This document shows, piece after piece, positions 38,486 to 48,513 of a stretch of DNA of 64,000 nucleotides. Position 1 is the stretch's first letter. Every line of letters starts with the position of its first letter. The translations under genes and the position numbers were made by a program. This DNA comes from Streptococcus uberis (GTDB lineage: Bacteria > Bacillota > Bacilli > Lactobacillales > Streptococcaceae), in assembly GCF_900475595.1 (NCBI RefSeq), contig NZ_LS483397.1, positions 777,001 through 841,000 on the forward strand, in the 5' to 3' direction. The notes beneath the pieces are model-generated. The model saw only the letters and a list, made by a program, of their open reading frames with translations, searched no databases and was not told the DNA's origin.

Positions 38486-39418
38486 ATGATTTTAACAGTC
38501 ACTATGAATCCGTCGGTTGATATTGCTTATCAACTGGATGTCTTTAATCTAGATACGGTTAACCGTGTTGCTGAAACACACAAAACCCCTGGAGGTAAGG
38601 GCTTAAATGTTACACGAGTTCTTTCTAAAGTCGGAGATGATGTTCTTGCTACTGGTTTATTGGGTGGCAAAATTGGTGAATTTATCCAAAAGGAATTAGA
38701 TCAAGTTGGTATTGAGCATGATTTTTCACCAATATCAGGAGAAACACGTAACTGTATTGCGATTTTACATGAAGGTCAGCAAACAGAGATTTTAGAGTCA
38801 GGACCAACTATCTCTGATGAGGAAGGTAAAGTTTTTTTAGAGCACTTTGAAAGACTGGTCAAACAAGTAAGTATTATTTCTATTTCAGGTAGCTTGCCAA
38901 AGGGATTGCCTGTGGACTTTTACTCTAAAATGATTGAGATTTGTGAGAGTTATCAGAAGCCTGTGGTGTTAGATTGTTCTGGCCAAGGCTTATTAGAAGT
39001 TTTGAAGGGACATGCAAAACCGACAGTAATCAAGCCCAATACAGAAGAATTGTCTCAGCTCTTAAATATGGAAGTTACGAGTGATACTAGTGTTTTAAAA
39101 GCAGCCCTTGATCAAGATTTATTTGACGGAGTAGAATGGGTGATTGTATCACTAGGTTCTAAGGGTGCTTTTGCCAAACATATTGATTCGTATTATCAGG
39201 TGACGATTCCAAAAATAGAAGTAGTCAACCCAGTAGGTTCGGGTGATTCAACGGTAGCAGGAATTACATCAGCTCTTTACCATGCAGAATCAGATGAAGA
39301 GCTATTGAAAAAAGCCAATTGTTTGGGGATGTTAAATGCCCAGGAAAAACAAACCGGCCATGTTAATATGGCAAACTATTCAGCATTATTTGAACGTATT
39401 AAAGTAGAAGAGGTATAA
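38486..39418 (+). CDS. lacC: Tagatose-6-phosphate kinase
   Basis: This 310-aa PfkB-family kinase makes tagatose 1,6-bisphosphate. It begins [17 protein letters not shown] and has [15 protein letters not shown] and the catalytic [14 protein letters not shown]. It is paralogous to the fruK product at the start of the window, but operon position identifies it. It ends 2 bases before lacD. Confidence 0.95.
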   Translation: MILTVTMNPSVDIAYQLDVFNLDTVNRVAETHKTPGGKGLNVTRVLSKVGDDVLATGLLGGKIGEFIQKELDQVGIEHDFSPISGETRNCIAILHEGQQTEILESGPTISDEEGKVFLEHFERLVKQVSIISISGSLPKGLPVDFYSKMIEICESYQKPVVLDCSGQGLLEVLKGHAKPTVIKPNTEELSQLLNMEVTSDTSVLKAALDQDLFDGVEWVIVSLGSKGAFAKHIDSYYQVTIPKIEVVNPVGSGDSTVAGITSALYHAESDEELLKKANCLGMLNAQEKQTGHVNMANYSALFERIKVEEV

Positions 39419-39420
39419 TC

Positions 39421-40401
39421 ATGGTATTAACAGAACAAAAACGTCGTTATATGGAAAAATTAAGTGATGAAAATGGTATTATTTCAGCATTAGCATTTGA
39501 CCAACGTGGTGCTCTAAAACGTTTGATGGCACAACATCAAACTGATGAACCAACAGTTGCTCAAATGGAAGAGCTTAAAGTATTGGTTTCTGAAGAATTG
39601 ACGCCATTTGCTTCATCTATGCTTTTGGATCCTGAATACGGTTTGCCTGCCACTAAGGTACTTCATAAAGACGCAGGGTTGCTTCTCGCTTATGAAAAAA
39701 CAGGCTATGACACCACTAGCACGAAACGCTTACCAGATTGCTTAGTTGATTGGTCTGTAAAGCGTTTGAAAGAAGAAGGGGCAGATGCCATTAAATTCTT
39801 GCTCTACTATGATGTCGATAGTGATGAAGCGACAAATCGTCAGAAACAAGTTTATATTGAACGTATCGGTTCAGAATGTACAGCTGAAGATATTCCGTTT
39901 TATCTCGAAATTCTGGCATATGATGAGAAAATCGCTGATTCTTCAAGTGCAGAATATGCCAAAGTTAAACCACGCAAGGTTATTGAAGCAATGAAAGTCT
40001 TTTCTGATGACCGTTTTGGTATTGATGTCTTGAAGGTAGAAGTTCCAGTCAATATGAATTTCGTAGAAGGCTTCGGTCAAGCTGAAGTGGTCTATACTAA
40101 GGAAGAAGCTGCTTCTTATTTCAAACAACAGGATGAAGCGACTCACCTTCCATATATCTACCTGAGCGCAGGCGTATCAGCTAAGCTTTTCCAAGACACT
40201 TTGGTTTTTGCTAAAGAATCTGGTGCAAACTTTAACGGTGTCCTTTGTGGGCGTGCAACTTGGGCCGGCAGTGTCAAAGACTATATTGAACAAGGTGAAG
40301 GAGCTGCTCGTGAGTGGTTACGTACTACCGGATTCCAAAATATTGATGAATTGAACAAGGTCTTGAAAGAAACAGCAACACCTTGGACAAAACGCATTTA
40401 A
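39421..40401 (+). CDS. lacD: Tagatose 1,6-bisphosphate aldolase
   Basis: This 326-aa class I aldolase cleaves tagatose bisphosphate to DHAP and glyceraldehyde 3-phosphate. It has [16 protein letters not shown], the predicted Schiff-base Lys region in [28 protein letters not shown] and [14 protein letters not shown]. It completes the LacABCD pathway that feeds galactose 6-phosphate into glycolysis. In S. pyogenes a LacD paralogue also acts as a regulator; whether that applies here is unknown. Confidence 0.96.
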   Translation: MVLTEQKRRYMEKLSDENGIISALAFDQRGALKRLMAQHQTDEPTVAQMEELKVLVSEELTPFASSMLLDPEYGLPATKVLHKDAGLLLAYEKTGYDTTSTKRLPDCLVDWSVKRLKEEGADAIKFLLYYDVDSDEATNRQKQVYIERIGSECTAEDIPFYLEILAYDEKIADSSSAEYAKVKPRKVIEAMKVFSDDRFGIDVLKVEVPVNMNFVEGFGQAEVVYTKEEAASYFKQQDEATHLPYIYLSAGVSAKLFQDTLVFAKESGANFNGVLCGRATWAGSVKDYIEQGEGAAREWLRTTGFQNIDELNKVLKETATPWTKRI

Positions 40402-40463
40402 ACATTATAACAACATAAAACAAACAAAATTTTAAAAAATGTCATTTTTTTAAACAGAAAGGG

Positions 40464-40492
40464 TTTACAAACCTCTTGTCCTGTGTTATAAT
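40464..40492 (+). promoter_or_regulatory. Internal promoter upstream of lacT
   Basis: TTTACA (40464-40469) and TATAAT (40487-40492) have a 17-base spacer, and TG at 40484-40485 gives an extended -10. An AAACAAACAAAA motif shortly upstream (about 40422-40433) resembles the other LacR-like sites of this operon. Confidence 0.75.
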
Positions 40493-40511
40493 AAGTTCAT
40501 AAATCGAATAC

Positions 40512-40601
40512 GGGTAGATCGTAACTATTACGAATAGGCGAGACTACAAATGAATGGAAGGTAAGCCTTTGCTATCTTTAGTTTATTTGTGGTCTCTTTT
40601 T
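40512..40601 (+). promoter_or_regulatory. RAT antiterminator and overlapping terminator (LacT target)
   Basis: The RAT-like stretch at 40512-40544 (GGGTAGATCGTAACTATTAC followed by GAATAGGCGAGAC) resembles BglG/SacY-family ribonucleic antiterminators. Its 3' end overlaps a terminator whose stem pairs GAGACTACAAAT (40540-40551) with ATTTGTGGTCTC, followed by T5. Binding of dimeric LacT should stabilise the RAT and open lacTFEG expression. Confidence 0.87.
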
Positions 40602-40636
40602 CTATCCAATTATAAATCAAGAGGGGGAGGTAATAA

Positions 40637-41470
40637 ATGTATCGTGTTTTACAAGCCCTTAATAATAATGTCGCTTTAGTAAAAGATGAGCATGATCAAC
40701 AGTTTGTGGTGATGGGACTTGGGATTACTTTTCAGAAACGAAAAGGAGATCTCGTTATTGCTGATAAGATTGAAAAAGTCTTTTCCTTAAAAAGCACAGA
40801 ATCGCAAGAAAATTTCATGACCTTGCTAAAAGATGTGCCATTAGACTTTATCACAGTCACCTATGATGTGATTGAAACCTTGTCAAGCAAATATTCCTAT
40901 CCTGTTCAAGAATATCTCTATGTTACCTTAACGGACCATATTCATTGTGCATATAAGGCGGTTCTTGAAGATAATTATCAAGAAAGTAAGTTGCCGAATA
41001 TTTCACAAGAATATAGCATAGAGTATGTCATTGCAAAAGAAGCTTTGGCGATGTTTCGTCAGAAACTCTTGAATGATTTACCTGATGATGAGATTGGGAG
41101 GATAGCCTTACATTTCATCAATGCAAAAGGGGTAACGGCTGTTGAAAAGTCACCTAAAGTAGACTTAACACGATCGGTGTTATCAAAAGTGCAAGAAGAG
41201 TTAGAAAGATTAGGAATTAAGCGAACAAAAGAAAATAGTAATTTTTACGATCGCTTAATGATCCATCTAACATACTTCCTTCAATATTTGGATAGAAGTC
41301 CAAATGATAATGGGCCTCTCATGGATATGGGGAAACATATTCAGATAGCCTATCCTGAAGCTTATGATGTTGGTGATAAAATTTATCAAATCATAGCCTC
41401 AGAAACAGGTGTAGCGATTCATGAAAGTGAAAAGTTTTATATTGTATTACATGTACAACGCTTACTCTAA
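40637..41470 (+). CDS. lacT: Lactose operon transcription antiterminator, BglG family
   Basis: This 277-aa protein has an N-terminal CAT RNA-binding domain (about 1-55, YRVLQALNNNVALV and VMGLGITFQKRKGD) and two PRDs with conserved His-containing motifs (TDHIHCAYKAV and FINAKG in PRD1; LMIHLTYFLQYLD and IHESEKFYIVLHVQRL in PRD2). PTS phosphorylation of PRD histidines controls its dimerisation. Its target RAT lies directly upstream. SD GGGGGAGG precedes the ATG. Confidence 0.94.
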   Translation: MYRVLQALNNNVALVKDEHDQQFVVMGLGITFQKRKGDLVIADKIEKVFSLKSTESQENFMTLLKDVPLDFITVTYDVIETLSSKYSYPVQEYLYVTLTDHIHCAYKAVLEDNYQESKLPNISQEYSIEYVIAKEALAMFRQKLLNDLPDDEIGRIALHFINAKGVTAVEKSPKVDLTRSVLSKVQEELERLGIKRTKENSNFYDRLMIHLTYFLQYLDRSPNDNGPLMDMGKHIQIAYPEAYDVGDKIYQIIASETGVAIHESEKFYIVLHVQRLL

Positions 41471-41506
41471 TCACTGAAATCAAAAATGAATAAAGGAGCT
41501 TATAAA

Positions 41507-41824
41507 ATGAATAGAGAAGAAATTACCCTCTTGGGATTTGAAATTGTATCTTATGCTGGTGAAGCACGTTCCAAATTATTAGATGCTTTAAAAGCGGCAC
41601 AAAATGGCGACTTTGAAAAAGCTGAAGAGTTGGTGGAATCTGCTAATTCAAGCATTGTTGAAGCACACCATGCTCAAACAAGTCTACTTCAAAAAGAAGC
41701 AGCAGGTGAAGATCTAGCCTTTAGTGTGACTTTGATGCACGGGCAAGACCACTTGATGACAACTCTTCTATTGAAAGATATGATGAAACATATGATCGAA
41801 CTTTATAAGAGAGGTACAAACTAA
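41507..41824 (+). CDS. lacF: Lactose PTS EIIA component
   Basis: This 105-aa IIA protein receives phosphate from HPr and passes it to LacE. The phospho-His motif is visible in [16 protein letters not shown]. It shows typical helices [19 protein letters not shown] and [16 protein letters not shown] [18 protein letters not shown] 41507 follows AGGAG; an in-frame ATG 7 codons earlier overlaps the SD. The stop shares a base with the lacE start. Confidence 0.95.
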   Translation: MNREEITLLGFEIVSYAGEARSKLLDALKAAQNGDFEKAEELVESANSSIVEAHHAQTSLLQKEAAGEDLAFSVTLMHGQDHLMTTLLLKDMMKHMIELYKRGTN

Positions 41825-43509
41825 TGAATAAACTAATTGCTCAAATTGAAAAAGGGAAACCATTTTTCGAGAAAATCTCACGTAATATCTACTTACGTGC
41901 TATCCGTGATGGCTTTATTGCCAGCATGCCAGTTATCTTATTCTCAAGTATTTTCCTTCTGATTGCTTTTGTTCCAAACATCTTTGGATTTAATTGGAGT
42001 GAAGAAGTAGTTGGGATGTTGATGAAACCTTACAACTACACAATGGGTGTGGTCGCACTTTTGGTTGCTGGAACAACTGCAAAATCATTAACTGATTCTG
42101 TAAACCGTGATCTTGAAAGTACAAACCAAATCAACTTCTTGTCGACTATGCTTGCCTCAATCACTGGTTTCTTGATTTTGGCATCAGATGCAATTGAAGG
42201 AGGCTTTGCAAGTGGCTTCTTAGGGACTAAAGGTCTTCTTTCAGCCTTCGTCTCAGCTTTTGTCATTGTCAATATCTACAAAGTCTGTGTAAAAAATAAC
42301 GTTTCTATTCGCATGCCAGACGAAGTTCCACCGAACATTTCGCAGGTTTTCAAAGACTTAATCCCATTCACATTATCAATTGTAACTCTCTATGCTCTTG
42401 ATATCATTGTTCGTAATACTGTTGGTACAAGTGTTGCTGAAGCAATCGGAACATTACTTGCACCGCTCTTTACAGCAGCTGATGGTTATCTTGGAATCAC
42501 GATTATCTTTGGTGCCTATGCTCTTTTCTGGTTCGTTGGTATTCATGGGCCATCAATCGTTGAACCTGCTATTGCTGCTATTACTTATGCCAATATTGAA
42601 ACAAACTTCCAATTACTTCAAGCTGGACAACACGCTGATAAAATCTTGACTTCAGGAACTCAAATGTTTATCGTAACGATGGGTGGTACAGGTGCAACTC
42701 TTGTGGTGCCATTCATGTTCATGTGGTTGACAAAATCAAAACGTAACCAAGCAATCGGTCGTGCATCAGTTGTTCCAACCTTCTTCGGTGTTAATGAGCC
42801 AATCTTATTTGGTGCACCTCTTGTTTTGAACCCAATCTTCTTTATTCCATTTGTTTTTGCTCCAATTGCAAACGTATGGATCTTCAAATTCTTCGTTGAT
42901 GTTCTTGGTATGAACAGCTTTAGTGTGAACTTGCCATGGACAACACCTGGTCCTCTAGGTATTATCATGGGTACTGGTTTTGGTCTTTGGTCATTTGTTC
43001 TTGCTTTGACTTTGATTGTTGTAGACGTACTTATTTACTACCCATTCTTGAAAGTCTATGACCAACAAATTTTAGAAGAAGAACGTTCAGGTAAATCATC
43101 TGATAGTTTGAAAGAAAAAGTTGCTGCTAACTTCAACACAGCAAAAGCAGACGCTATTCTTGAAAATGCTGGCGTTACTAAAGAAATTAAAGAACAAACA
43201 AACGTTCTCGTCCTTTGTGCAGGTGGCGGTACAAGTGGTCTTCTAGCGAATGCCTTGAACAAGGCTGCTAAAGAATACGGAGCTCCTGTAACAGCTGCGG
43301 CTGGTAGTTATGGTGCTCACCGTGAAATTTTACCTCAATATCAATTAGTTATCTTGGCGCCTCAAGTGGCATCTAACTATGAAGATATGAAATTAGAAAC
43401 TGACAAACTCGGTATTAAGTTGGCTAAAACTGAGGGTGCACAATATATCGGATTGACCCGTGATGGTCAAGGTGCTTTGGACTTTGTAACACAACAAATC
43501 GAAGGCTAA
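41824..43509 (+). CDS. lacE: Lactose PTS EIICB component
   Basis: This 561-aa lactose permease imports lactose as lactose 6-phosphate. The IIC domain (about 1-430) has around 8-10 membrane segments and the conserved [16 protein letters not shown]. The IIB domain (about 460-561) carries the phospho-Cys in [20 protein letters not shown]. Length is close to other streptococcal LacE proteins. It is coupled to lacF and followed by an intercistronic hairpin before lacG. Confidence 0.96.
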   Translation: MNKLIAQIEKGKPFFEKISRNIYLRAIRDGFIASMPVILFSSIFLLIAFVPNIFGFNWSEEVVGMLMKPYNYTMGVVALLVAGTTAKSLTDSVNRDLESTNQINFLSTMLASITGFLILASDAIEGGFASGFLGTKGLLSAFVSAFVIVNIYKVCVKNNVSIRMPDEVPPNISQVFKDLIPFTLSIVTLYALDIIVRNTVGTSVAEAIGTLLAPLFTAADGYLGITIIFGAYALFWFVGIHGPSIVEPAIAAITYANIETNFQLLQAGQHADKILTSGTQMFIVTMGGTGATLVVPFMFMWLTKSKRNQAIGRASVVPTFFGVNEPILFGAPLVLNPIFFIPFVFAPIANVWIFKFFVDVLGMNSFSVNLPWTTPGPLGIIMGTGFGLWSFVLALTLIVVDVLIYYPFLKVYDQQILEEERSGKSSDSLKEKVAANFNTAKADAILENAGVTKEIKEQTNVLVLCAGGGTSGLLANALNKAAKEYGAPVTAAAGSYGAHREILPQYQLVILAPQVASNYEDMKLETDKLGIKLAKTEGAQYIGLTRDGQGALDFVTQQIEG

Positions 43510-43522
43510 TGCTATACATGTA

Positions 43523-45013
<1,491 letters not shown>

Positions 45014-45037
45014 TCCTTACTATGAAAGTGTGTACCT

Positions 45038-45316
45038 ATGTTTAAAACATTAAAAAGAGTGACAGACGGTGTTTTAACTTCTGCCTATGAAAAAGTTTAT
45101 ATTGTTAATTTTGAAAAATGTCCATATATTCTATACATCGATCAGAATGTTTTAAAATCTCTAGGGAAATGGTATGTCTCTACTGGAGGAGAATGGATTT
45201 GTCATTCAGATTTAGAATGGGATGACTTCAAAACATTGTTTAACAATCTCTTAGAAGGTTCGTTAAAAGGGAATGTTAGATATGAAATGGACTATATGCC
45301 TTTTCAGCAATCATAG
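45038..45316 (+). CDS. Unrecognised 92-aa protein between lacG and lacX
   Basis: The protein begins MFKTLKRVTDGVLTSAYEKV and includes CPYILYIDQNVLKSLGKWY and GGEWICHSDLEWDDFKTL. It is soluble, rich in aromatic and acidic residues, with no membrane segment and no motif I can assign. Location in a sugar operon and the small size suggest an accessory or regulatory protein, but that is a guess. The SD is weak. It is 24 bases after lacG and ends 22 bases before lacX, so it is probably co-transcribed. Confidence 0.6.
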   Translation: MFKTLKRVTDGVLTSAYEKVYIVNFEKCPYILYIDQNVLKSLGKWYVSTGGEWICHSDLEWDDFKTLFNNLLEGSLKGNVRYEMDYMPFQQS

Positions 45317-45338
45317 AGTATAATTGGGGAATCAACTA

Positions 45339-46226
45339 ATGAAATTAAAAAATGATGAATTAACGGTTGAATTTAAACCAGAGGGGGCGACCATCAGTTC
45401 GATTAAAGATCGAGATGGTGTGGAATATCTTTGGCAAGGTAATCCAGAGTACTGGGGTGGTCAGGCACCAGTTCTCTTTCCTATCTGTGGTAGTCTAAGA
45501 AATGATGGGGCCACTTTTCAGGTTGGTGAAAAAACAATTTCTGGATCCATGCCTCGCCATGGGATTGTCAGAAAACGCACTTTTGATTTAGTAAAACATA
45601 CCGAAAATGAGATACAGTTTCGTATTTTATCTGACGACGAGATGTTAAAGCAATACCCATTTCCATTTGAACTCCAACTAACCTACCGCTTGGATGGTAA
45701 GAGGTTGGAAACAGAATATGCAATTCGATATTTAGGTGAGTTAGATGCGATGCCATTCTTTATTGGAGGCCATCCAGGATTTAATTGTCCATTATTAGAG
45801 GATGAAGCATTTGATGACTATTACCTAGAATTCGAATTGGAAGAAGATTGCACGATTCCAGAAAGTTTCCCAGAGACGGGACTTCTTGATTTTTCAAAAC
45901 GTCAACCAATGCTATCTAAAACAAGAATTTTAGACTTGAATTATGAACTGTTTAAACATGATGCGTTGACGTTTGATAACCTTAAATCTCGAAAGGTTGC
46001 TTTGAAAACCAAAAATCATCAAAAAGGATTAAAGGTATCATTTGAAGATTTTCCTTTCTTAGTTGTTTGGACAACAACCAATAAAGGACCATTTATTGCT
46101 CTGGAACCGTGGAGTGGCTTATCTACCTCTTTGACAGAAACGGACAACTTTATCGATAAAACTCATGTCACTTATGTTGAAAAAGGCGAAGTATCTCGCA
46201 AAGCATTTACAATTGAAATTTGTTAA
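45339..46226 (+). CDS. lacX: Aldose 1-epimerase family protein LacX
   Basis: This 295-aa mutarotase-like protein starts at ATG 45339 behind GGGGAA; an in-frame TTG upstream is less likely. It contains EFKPEGATISSIKDRDGVEY, VLFPICGSLRNDG and SMPRHGIVRKRTF, with the His typical of galactose-mutarotase-like enzymes, and FIGGHPGFNCPL. LacX is a known accessory gene at the end of some lactococcal and streptococcal lac operons and may epimerise phosphosugars. It is the last gene of the lac cargo; no strong terminator follows. Confidence 0.85.
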   Translation: MKLKNDELTVEFKPEGATISSIKDRDGVEYLWQGNPEYWGGQAPVLFPICGSLRNDGATFQVGEKTISGSMPRHGIVRKRTFDLVKHTENEIQFRILSDDEMLKQYPFPFELQLTYRLDGKRLETEYAIRYLGELDAMPFFIGGHPGFNCPLLEDEAFDDYYLEFELEEDCTIPESFPETGLLDFSKRQPMLSKTRILDLNYELFKHDALTFDNLKSRKVALKTKNHQKGLKVSFEDFPFLVVWTTTNKGPFIALEPWSGLSTSLTETDNFIDKTHVTYVEKGEVSRKAFTIEIC

Positions 46227-46290
46227 TGAATTTGGCAATTAGCTTAATAATATTTACTTTAATATTTTTACTTATATCATGAAATTATGA

Positions 46291-46317
46291 TTTATTGATT
46301 TAAATTTTATCAATAAA
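46291..46317 (+). repeat. Hairpin after lacX
   Basis: TTTATTGAT and ATCAATAAA form a perfect 9-bp stem with a 9-base loop, 65 bases after the lacX stop. It lacks a T tract, so it is a poor intrinsic terminator; RNA stabilisation is an alternative. Confidence 0.45.
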
Positions 46318-46346
46318 CTTCAGTAATATTGAGGTAATATATCAGC

Positions 46347-46361
46347 TGTCATATTATGACA
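46347..46361. promoter_or_regulatory. Candidate operator of the island HTH regulator
   Basis: TGTCATA-T-TATGACA is a perfect 7+7 inverted repeat about 54 bases upstream of the Cro/CI-type gene. A -10-like TATACT lies at 46390-46395. Confidence 0.5.
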
Positions 46362-46414
46362 ATTTCCAAGTTTTCTTCTAAAAGTATTCTATACTTTTCA
46401 TAGGAGAAAGCTAT

Positions 46415-46639
46415 ATGTACCAACGTATAAGGGACTTGAGAGAAGACAATGACTTCACTCAGAAATTTGTAGCTGAAAAACTATCGTTCTCTTCCACAAA
46501 TTATGCAAAGATTGAGAGAGGTGAGATAGTTCTTACAGCTGAAATACTTATAAAACTCTCTGCACTCTATAACGTTAGTACGGATTATATTCTTGGACTA
46601 TCAGACTGTCCTCAAAGAATTAAACAAAAAATAAAATAG
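46415..46639 (+). CDS. Cro/CI-type HTH regulator of the island
   Basis: This 74-aa protein is essentially one HTH_3 domain: IRDLREDNDFTQKFVAEKL, FSSTNYAKIERGEIVLT and ALYNVSTDYILGLSD. Such small regulators sit next to the excision module in many ICEs and control xis/int or transfer genes. SD AGGAGAAAG precedes the ATG. It likely binds the nearby palindrome; whether it represses or activates cannot be read from the sequence. Confidence 0.88.
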   Translation: MYQRIRDLREDNDFTQKFVAEKLSFSSTNYAKIERGEIVLTAEILIKLSALYNVSTDYILGLSDCPQRIKQKIK

Positions 46640-46908
46640 TCTCTCCTTGATTTGTTCATTGACAATTGAATAAACCGAGGTGGGACTTTCTTATTTGTCG
46701 AGCAATTTAGTGAGATACGCCGTGATAGGAGCGAAAATTATTAGCTATAAAATAGAGTGGTTCTCTATCTGCCATGACCACAAATAAGGACAATGATACT
46801 TCTGAACGTTCAGGCTGCCATCGTAAAAGGACAGCGGGTGAGATGCCCATGCACGATTTAACCAATCATACCCACGGAGGAAGTAATTTTTTTGACAGGA
46901 GTGGAGGT
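46640..46908. other. 269-base non-coding region before the excisionase-like gene
   Basis: No convincing gene is present. The segment contains TAGAG-TGGTT-CTCTA (near 46753), a perfect 12-bp palindrome CTGAACGTTCAG (46802-46813) and GGG-TGAGAT-GCCC. It is G-richer than its surroundings. It may hold the xis-int promoter, a structured leader or a protein-binding region needed for excision. Confidence 0.45.
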
Positions 46909-47157
46909 ATGAAAACAGTAACATATAAAAACTTGATGAATATTGGTTTTCCGGAACATACGGCAAGAAATATCATTAAAGAAGCAAAAAGAATAGCAGT
47001 AAAAAAGTTTGAAGAAGCTCGCAATGTTGACCATAATGCGGTACAATTAAGTAAATCGCCCTTTGACAATAGAAGACTTGGTATTGCTCCTAAAGATATT
47101 GTAGAAGAGTTAATCGGAATTTCACTCTCTGAAGAAAGTTTAGAAAGTGAGAATTAA
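46909..47157 (+). CDS. DUF3173 family excisionase-like protein
   Basis: This 82-aa protein has the DUF3173 pattern MKTVTYKNLMNIGFPEHTAR followed by IIKEAK and a basic helix, and ends SLSEESLESEN. The ATG at 46909 is supported by AGGAG at 46897-46901, 7 bases upstream. It is 2 bases ahead of the integrase. Proteins of this family occur directly upstream of ICE integrases and probably act as directionality factors; this is inferred from position and size. Confidence 0.82.
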   Translation: MKTVTYKNLMNIGFPEHTARNIIKEAKRIAVKKFEEARNVDHNAVQLSKSPFDNRRLGIAPKDIVEELIGISLSEESLESEN

Positions 47158-47159
47158 AG

Positions 47160-48365
47160 ATGACTACAAAAAATCAAAAAAAATACAAAGGTGTTTATTG
47201 TGATAAGAATGGTAAAATATTTTATCAAGCTGATCTTGGTGTTGACCCTGTAACAGGTAAACGAGTTCAAAAGAAAGCTAGAAAGAATCAGTATGGTAAG
47301 CCATTTAGTACAATGAAAGAAGCGTATGATGAACTGGTCCGAATTAGGTATGAGTTTAATAATAATCTTAGTATTGAAAATTACAATATAACATTTGAAA
47401 GTTACATGAATAGCATTTATCTAAGAGCCTATAAGCAAAAGGTTCAAGCTGTAACTTATAAAACTGCTTTGCCACATCACAAGTTATTTATTCAGTATTT
47501 TGGCTCCAAACCTTTAAAAGGGATAACAGCTAGAGATTGTGAATCTTTTAGATTACATATCATTGAACATTACTCTGAAAACTACGCGAAGAATTTATGG
47601 TCACGATTTAAGGCATGCATGGGTTATGCTGAGAGATTAGGATATATTTCAACTATGCCATGTAAGGCGTTAGATAATCCTAGAGGCAAGCACCCTGATA
47701 CACCATTTTGGACTTATATTGAGTTTCAGAACTTTATTAAATCATTTGATTTGCAAGATTATGAAGAATTACAGTGGTTTACAACTATTTGGTTATATTA
47801 TATGACAGGTGTTCGTGTGAGTGAAGGTTTATCGTTATGGTGGGAAGATGTCGATTTCGAACACAAATTCTTGAAGGTTCATACAACCTTGGAAAAGGAT
47901 GAAAATGGAAATTGGTATCGCAAAGACCAAACCAAAACACCAGCAGGAGAGCGCCTAGTTGAATTAGATGATGTGACAATATCAGTATTGGAAAACTGGC
48001 GAAAAAATCAAGTTTCCAATCAAGATACAGATTACATCATTTCACGATTTGGTGAACCGTTTTGTAAATCAACAATCTGTCGAATTATCAAGAGAAAAGC
48101 TCAAGAAGTTGGAGTACCGGTGATAACAGGAAAAGGTTTGAGACATAGCCATGCTTCCTATCTTATAAATGTTTTGCAGAAGGACATTTTATATGTAGCA
48201 AGACGAATGGGACATGCTGATAAATCTACAACTTTGAATACATATAGTCACTGGTTTAATGCATTAGATAAAACAGTATCAGAAGAAATCACTCAAAATG
48301 TAATTAGTGCAGGACTAGATTCCATTTTATGCCAAAATTCCTGCCAAACTCTGAGTAAAGGCTAA
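47160..48365 (+). CDS. int: Tyrosine integrase of the rplL-targeting island
   Basis: This 401-aa site-specific recombinase has an N-terminal arm-binding region (about 1-60, KYKGVYCDKNGKIFYQADLG), a SAM-like core-binding domain (about 70-170) and a catalytic domain. Catalytic residues are Arg in TGVRVSEGLSLWW (near 218), the box II GLRHSHASYL (near 325; the first His of the usual HxLR is Gly), and GHADKSTTLNTYSHW with the nucleophilic Tyr (near 361). It ends 40 bases before the right att. The intact frame suggests activity. Confidence 0.93.
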   Translation: MTTKNQKKYKGVYCDKNGKIFYQADLGVDPVTGKRVQKKARKNQYGKPFSTMKEAYDELVRIRYEFNNNLSIENYNITFESYMNSIYLRAYKQKVQAVTYKTALPHHKLFIQYFGSKPLKGITARDCESFRLHIIEHYSENYAKNLWSRFKACMGYAERLGYISTMPCKALDNPRGKHPDTPFWTYIEFQNFIKSFDLQDYEELQWFTTIWLYYMTGVRVSEGLSLWWEDVDFEHKFLKVHTTLEKDENGNWYRKDQTKTPAGERLVELDDVTISVLENWRKNQVSNQDTDYIISRFGEPFCKSTICRIIKRKAQEVGVPVITGKGLRHSHASYLINVLQKDILYVARRMGHADKSTTLNTYSHWFNALDKTVSEEITQNVISAGLDSILCQNSCQTLSKG

Positions 48366-48386
48366 AAAGCCTATTATATCGCCAAC

Positions 48387-48412
48387 AGAGTAACTTGTGT
48401 TATTGTTACTCT
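48387..48412. repeat. Inverted repeat overlapping attR
   Basis: AGAGTAAC (48387-48394) and GTTACTCT (48405-48412) are perfect 8-bp inverted arms 10 bases apart. The right arm overlaps the att core, suggesting paired integrase core-binding sites. Confidence 0.65.
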
Positions 48413-48419
48413 TAAATAA
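48406..48419 (+). repeat. attR core
   Basis: TTACTCTTAAATAA matches attL in 13 of 14 bases. Including the preceding G it is the complement of TTATTTAAGAGTAAC, the att sequence described for ICESa2603-family elements at rplL. Confidence 0.87.
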
Positions 48420-48438
48420 TAGAGTTGATAAGCACAGT

Positions 48439-48473
48439 AAAACCTCACTACATTATTGTAGTGAGGTTTTTTA
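48439..48473 (+). terminator. Displaced native rplJL terminator
   Basis: AAACCTCACTACA pairs with TGTAGTGAGGTTT, followed by T residues. No plus-strand gene between attR and this hairpin needs a terminator. Precise excision would place it 20-30 bases after the rplL stop. Confidence 0.75.
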
Positions 48474-48513
48474 TGATCGAACCAAATGTCAAAGCTCTAA
48501 TGACTTAATCTAT

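Noticed and set aside
46774..46908. N-terminal extension of the DUF3173 gene by 45 codons
   Set aside because: The upstream start has no SD and the extra residues are unlike the family. ATG 46909 has AGGAG at the right distance.
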